A stretch of 6,781 bases of DNA from the NCBI GenBank assembly GCA_003552785.1, contig PUOQ01000120.1, positions 1-6,781 on the forward strand. The letters run 5' to 3'. A program made the position numbers and the translations under genes. This document shows positions 5,455 through 6,781 of the stretch, piece by piece. This stretch comes from Dehalococcoidia bacterium (GTDB lineage Bacteria; Chloroflexota; Dehalococcoidia; Dehalococcoidales; CSSed11-197). The notes under the pieces are model-generated. The model was given only the letters and a program-made list of their open reading frames with translations. It was not told where the DNA came from and ran no database searches. How positions within the stretch are numbered: the first letter of the stretch is position 1; each line of letters begins with the position of its first letter.

Positions 5455-6020
5455 TGAAGAAGCTTACATTACCCGCATCGGGTGATGATATAGAATGCCT
5501 GAAGGCAGGGGATAGCCTGTTTATTTCTGGTGAACTTTATTCTGCCCGGGATGCTGCTCACCGGCGTATGCATTATGCACTCCAAAATGGTTTGGATATA
5601 CCAGTAGCCTTAAAGGGCCGGGCTATCTATTATATGGGGCCCTCGCCGGCTCCACCGGGCAGGGTTATCGGTTCATGCGGGCCCACTACTTCGAAGCGTA
5701 TGGATAAGTATACTCCACTTTTAATAGAGCATGGCACAAAAGTTGTGATTGGCAAAGGGGAGCGGTCGCAGCATGTAAAGGAAGCCCTCAAACATTCAGG
5801 CAGTATATATCTGGTAACATTTGGCGGCGCGGGTGCTTATTTGTCAAAATGTGTCAAAGAAGCAGAAGTGGCAGCATATGCAGATCTCGGCACGGAAGCT
5901 ATTTGGCGTATAAGGGTAGAAAATTTTCCAGCTGTCGTAGCTTATGATATATATGGAGGAGACCTGTTTGAGCAGGAAACGGCCAGGTACTCTCGTTCAA
6001 CGGGAAAAGCAGAAGATTAG
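5454..6020 (+). CDS. fumB: Class I fumarate hydratase, beta subunit (C-terminal half of FumA-type enzyme)
   Basis: A 188-residue partner of the alpha subunit, supplying substrate-binding residues to the shared active site. Conserved blocks are the start of the swivelling domain (KAGDSLFISGELYSARDAAH, 17-36), MGPSPAPPGRVIGSCGPTTSKRMD (residues 61-84), in which the GPTTS-x-RMD loop binds substrate carboxylates, and IGKG (99-102) with its conserved lysine. The start is ATG 5454, which overlaps the alpha stop and has AGAGGTGG (5439-5446) 7 nt upstream. An in-frame ATG at 5418 would add 12 residues lying entirely within the alpha gene and unlike the family. The hinT-like gene follows after 15 bp. 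Separate alpha and beta genes are typical of archaea and anaerobic Clostridia, whereas E. coli fuses them. Here fumB means the beta subunit, not the E. coli isozyme. L-tartrate dehydratase beta is the alternative. Confidence 0.93.
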   Translation: MKKLTLPASGDDIECLKAGDSLFISGELYSARDAAHRRMHYALQNGLDIPVALKGRAIYYMGPSPAPPGRVIGSCGPTTSKRMDKYTPLLIEHGTKVVIGKGERSQHVKEALKHSGSIYLVTFGGAGAYLSKCVKEAEVAAYADLGTEAIWRIRVENFPAVVAYDIYGGDLFEQETARYSRSTGKAED

Positions 6021-6035
6021 AGTAAGGAGGTAAAA

Positions 6036-6380
6036 ATGCAAGATTGTATTTTTTGTAAAATTGTAAAAGGTGAAGTGCCCTGTGATAAAGTGCATGAGGA
6101 TGAAGACATCCTGGTTTTCAGGGATATTAATCCACAGGCTCCGGTTCATCTGCTAATAATACCCAAAAAGCACTACAATTCAATAGTGGATATGACTGAA
6201 ACTGATGCCGCCCTGGCAGGGCATATGGTAAATACCGCCGCCAGGCTGGCGGTTGCTTCAGGGGTTGCCGGTAAAGGTTTCAGGCTGGTTACCAACAGTG
6301 GCTCTGAAGGTGGACAGACGGTTCCGCATATGCATTTTCACGTTCTGGGAGGGCGCCAGCTTTCGGGCGAACTGGGCTAA
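6036..6380 (+). CDS. hinT: HIT family protein, HinT-type purine nucleoside phosphoramidase
   Basis: A 114-residue histidine-triad protein. HinT enzymes hydrolyse AMP-lysine and other nucleoside phosphoramidates in the cytosol; the physiological substrate in bacteria is uncertain. The triad is His98-Met-His100-Phe-His102 in the block QTVPHMHFHVLGGR; the middle histidine is the expected nucleophile. DCIFCKIVKGEVPCDKVHED at the N-terminus is the family start, with Cys4 and Cys7 possibly forming part of a zinc site. His46 in IIPKKHYNSI is also conserved. Length is normal. The ribosome site is excellent: TAAGGAGGT (6023-6031) is 4 nt before the ATG. The gene follows the fumarase beta subunit by 15 bp and is probably in its operon, though a biochemical link is not obvious. 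Its TAA stop overlaps the TAG stop of the opposing Nudix gene (6377-6380), leaving no room for a terminator between them. Confidence 0.96.
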   Translation: MQDCIFCKIVKGEVPCDKVHEDEDILVFRDINPQAPVHLLIIPKKHYNSIVDMTETDAALAGHMVNTAARLAVASGVAGKGFRLVTNSGSEGGQTVPHMHFHVLGGRQLSGELG

Positions 6381-6781
6381 GGTTCAACCTCTTTTAGATA
6401 CATGAGAATGGCGGCTATGCTTTTACAATCTTCCATCTCCGGTGAAAGGGCAATTTCGGCTGCTTTGGTTAGTGGTTGACGGATAAGTTCAATGCCTTCG
6501 GTATCCTCTGCTGTCAAGGGGTCGTAACTCAAATCGGTAGCCAGATAGATGTGCATGTATTCATTAACATAACCCGGCGCAAGATAAAACCCTCCCATTT
6601 TTTTTATGGTGCCGGCTGTATAGCCAGTCTCCTCCCGCAGTTCTCTGATTGCGGTGGATTGCGAGTCTTCGCCGGGATCAACGCATCCAGCCGGGATTTC
6701 AAGAAGGAATTTGTTGGCAGGCAGCCTGAACTGCTTAATAAGGAAAATATTATTTTCCTGGTCAATGGCGATTATGCCGAC
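6377..6781 (-). CDS. Nudix hydrolase, ADP-ribose pyrophosphatase type, 5' end outside the window
   Basis: The minus strand is open from base 6781 to the TAG at 6377, giving 134 residues without the native start. An ATG at 6598 is internal: the 61 codons upstream of it hold the catalytic core. A complete Nudix box (G-x5-E-x7-R-E-U-x-E-E-x-G-U) is read as GCVDPGEDSQSTAIREL followed by REETGY, at 32-54 of the visible part. It is preceded by VGIIAIDQENNIFLIKQFRLP, typical of enzymes that split ADP-ribose into AMP and ribose-5-phosphate with Mg2+. GGFYLAPGYVNEYMHIYLA, just after the box, fits the ADP-ribose pyrophosphatase subgroup. About 45-50 N-terminal residues should lie beyond the window. The residue after the first Gly of the box is Cys, where Lys is common in relatives. 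It converges on the HIT gene with overlapping stop codons. The substrate is assigned by family resemblance only. Confidence 0.92.
   Translation of the reverse strand, partial: VGIIAIDQENNIFLIKQFRLPANKFLLEIPAGCVDPGEDSQSTAIRELREETGYTAGTIKKMGGFYLAPGYVNEYMHIYLATDLSYDPLTAEDTEGIELIRQPLTKAAEIALSPEMEDCKSIAAILMYLKEVEP

Noticed and set aside
6377..6598. A short 73-residue gene starting at ATG 6598
   Set aside because: The frame stays open upstream to the window edge and includes a perfect Nudix box, so this ATG is internal.
1..6781. CRISPR array, insertion sequence, phage or toxin-antitoxin system
   Set aside because: No spaced direct repeats, transposase or integrase signatures, or terminal repeats were seen; MazG here is the two-domain housekeeping enzyme without mazEF next to it.

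Overview
The window looks like ordinary chromosomal housekeeping DNA from an anaerobic, Gram-positive Clostridia-type bacterium. A relative of Pelotomaculum or Desulfotomaculum (Peptococcaceae) would fit. The reasons are a split two-subunit class I [4Fe-4S] fumarase, long-form HPF next to ComF, an archaeal-type (ApgM) phosphoglycerate mutase, strong AGGAGG-type ribosome sites with some GTG/TTG starts, and cysteine-rich proteins. This placement is inferred from family recall, not from a search.

Left block, 1-3580, all on the minus strand, read from 3580 downwards: an ApgM-type phosphoglycerate mutase homologue; an overlapping 118-residue three-helix membrane protein with a Cys motif; a good promoter; a 74-residue zinc-ribbon protein; ComF; long-form ribosome hibernation factor HPF; and a TTG-started O6-methylguanine-DNA methyltransferase. 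The methyltransferase leaves the window exactly at its catalytic cysteine codon. The last four genes are tightly spaced and probably form one transcription unit.

Middle, 3581-4602: a plus-strand tRNA-Pro(CGG) with its own promoter, facing minus-strand mazG with only 2 bp between them. The 97-bp gap between mazG and the fumarase genes, with the first bases of mazG, carries two promoter-like sequences pointing apart and sharing a -10 region.

Right block, 4603-6781: fumarase alpha and beta subunits (1-nt stop/start overlap) and a HIT-family nucleotide hydrolase on the plus strand. They converge on a minus-strand Nudix ADP-ribose pyrophosphatase-type gene whose 5' end lies outside the window. 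The last two stop codons overlap.

Functionally the window mixes central carbon metabolism (fumarase, phosphoglycerate mutase), nucleotide and DNA clean-up (MazG, Nudix, HIT, methyltransferase) and translation (HPF, tRNA-Pro). I see no mobile element, CRISPR array, phage gene or clearly new multi-gene system. The best leads are two uncharacterised small Cys-motif proteins, unusual residues at the ApgM and fumarase active sites, and several compact regulatory arrangements. The ends of the window, 1-394 and 6377-6781, are coding and incomplete.
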